From Pseudoduganella dura (GTDB lineage Bacteria; Pseudomonadota; Gammaproteobacteria; Burkholderiales; Burkholderiaceae_D), in assembly GCF_009727155.1 (NCBI RefSeq), contig NZ_WNWM01000002.1, positions 744,001 through 808,000 on the forward strand: DNA of 64,000 nt, in the 5' to 3' direction. The notes beneath the pieces were generated by a model. The model had not been told where the DNA came from, ran no database searches, and was given only the letters and a program-made list of their open reading frames with translations. Position numbers and translations under genes: made by a program. Positions 63,880 through 64,000 of this stretch are shown here, piece by piece (the stretch's first letter is position 1; each line of letters opens with the position of its first letter).

Positions 63880-64000
63880 CGGGCAAACTCGTTGGGTCGA
63901 TCGGTCATTCGTGGCCTGAACCATAAAACCGGCACTCTACAGGATGACTGGCATGGAAAAACTCGCGAAATGTCACCCTTCGCAAGGTGCCTGGACAGGC

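Overview
The window is chromosomal DNA of a high-GC betaproteobacterium, most likely Oxalobacteraceae and close to Massilia/Duganella/Pseudoduganella. The signs are a betaproteobacterial core gene order (yhbY divergent from rlmE-ftsH-folP-glmM; greA beside carAB; a pst-pho block beside ppk), a phasin, and six genes carrying complete or decayed PEP-CTERM surface-sorting signals. The order and names given here come from reading the proteins and DNA; no database search was run.

Layout. 1-5.8 kb: the N-terminal part of a SulP anion transporter, a YtrA-type regulator/ABC exporter operon behind a near-perfect operator, a free-standing domain resembling the N-terminus of cyanophycin synthetase, then yceH and cysE. 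5.9-9.5 kb: rlmB and rnr. 9.5-12.7 kb: four identical tRNA-Leu(CAG) genes, interrupted by an IS1595-type element (10212-11319, matching end repeats, 8-bp target duplication, frameshifted transposase) and by a PEP-CTERM metalloprotease gene that has lost its zinc-binding helix. 12.7-20 kb: a soluble multi-sensor histidine kinase, a phasin, and an operon of a FAN1-like VRR-NUC nuclease plus an XPD/DinG-like Fe-S helicase with an N-terminal nuclease fold, preceded by a perfect LexA box. 20-26.5 kb: a two-gene operon of very small proteins, two LysR regulators, a PEP-CTERM protein, a periplasmic asparaginase, an ArgO-like exporter, a zinc-ribbon protein and tRNA-Arg(TCT).

26.6-38.1 kb is housekeeping: glmM, folP, ftsH, rlmE, yhbY, a DUF4149 protein, greA, carB and carA, with possible leader terminators in front of carA and greA. 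38.1-41.9 kb holds four adjacent genes for paralogous PEP-CTERM proteins that share a core built round a GYRITS-like motif. 41.9-43.5 kb: a GlcG-like protein and a patatin lipoprotein.

43.5-53.3 kb is the phosphate block: pstS-pstC-pstA-pstB-phoU-phoB-phoR on the minus strand, and ppk1-sixA divergent from it. Both sides carry a Pho box with the same -10 hexamer at the same distance. 53.4-63.9 kb: an isolated FliD-like protein, a PilZ protein, radA, alr, lplT, and a tightly overlapping tsaB-rimI-uracil-DNA glycosylase-DUF1853 operon in which the end of tsaB is a 12-bp tandem repeat running into the rimI start; then a secreted DUF1176 protein.

The most interesting points are the LexA-controlled FAN1/helicase operon, the tandem PEP-CTERM paralogue family, the stand-alone CphA-N-like protein, the tRNA-Leu array with its insertions, the matched Pho promoters, and a 20-bp palindromic repeat found at both ends of the window.
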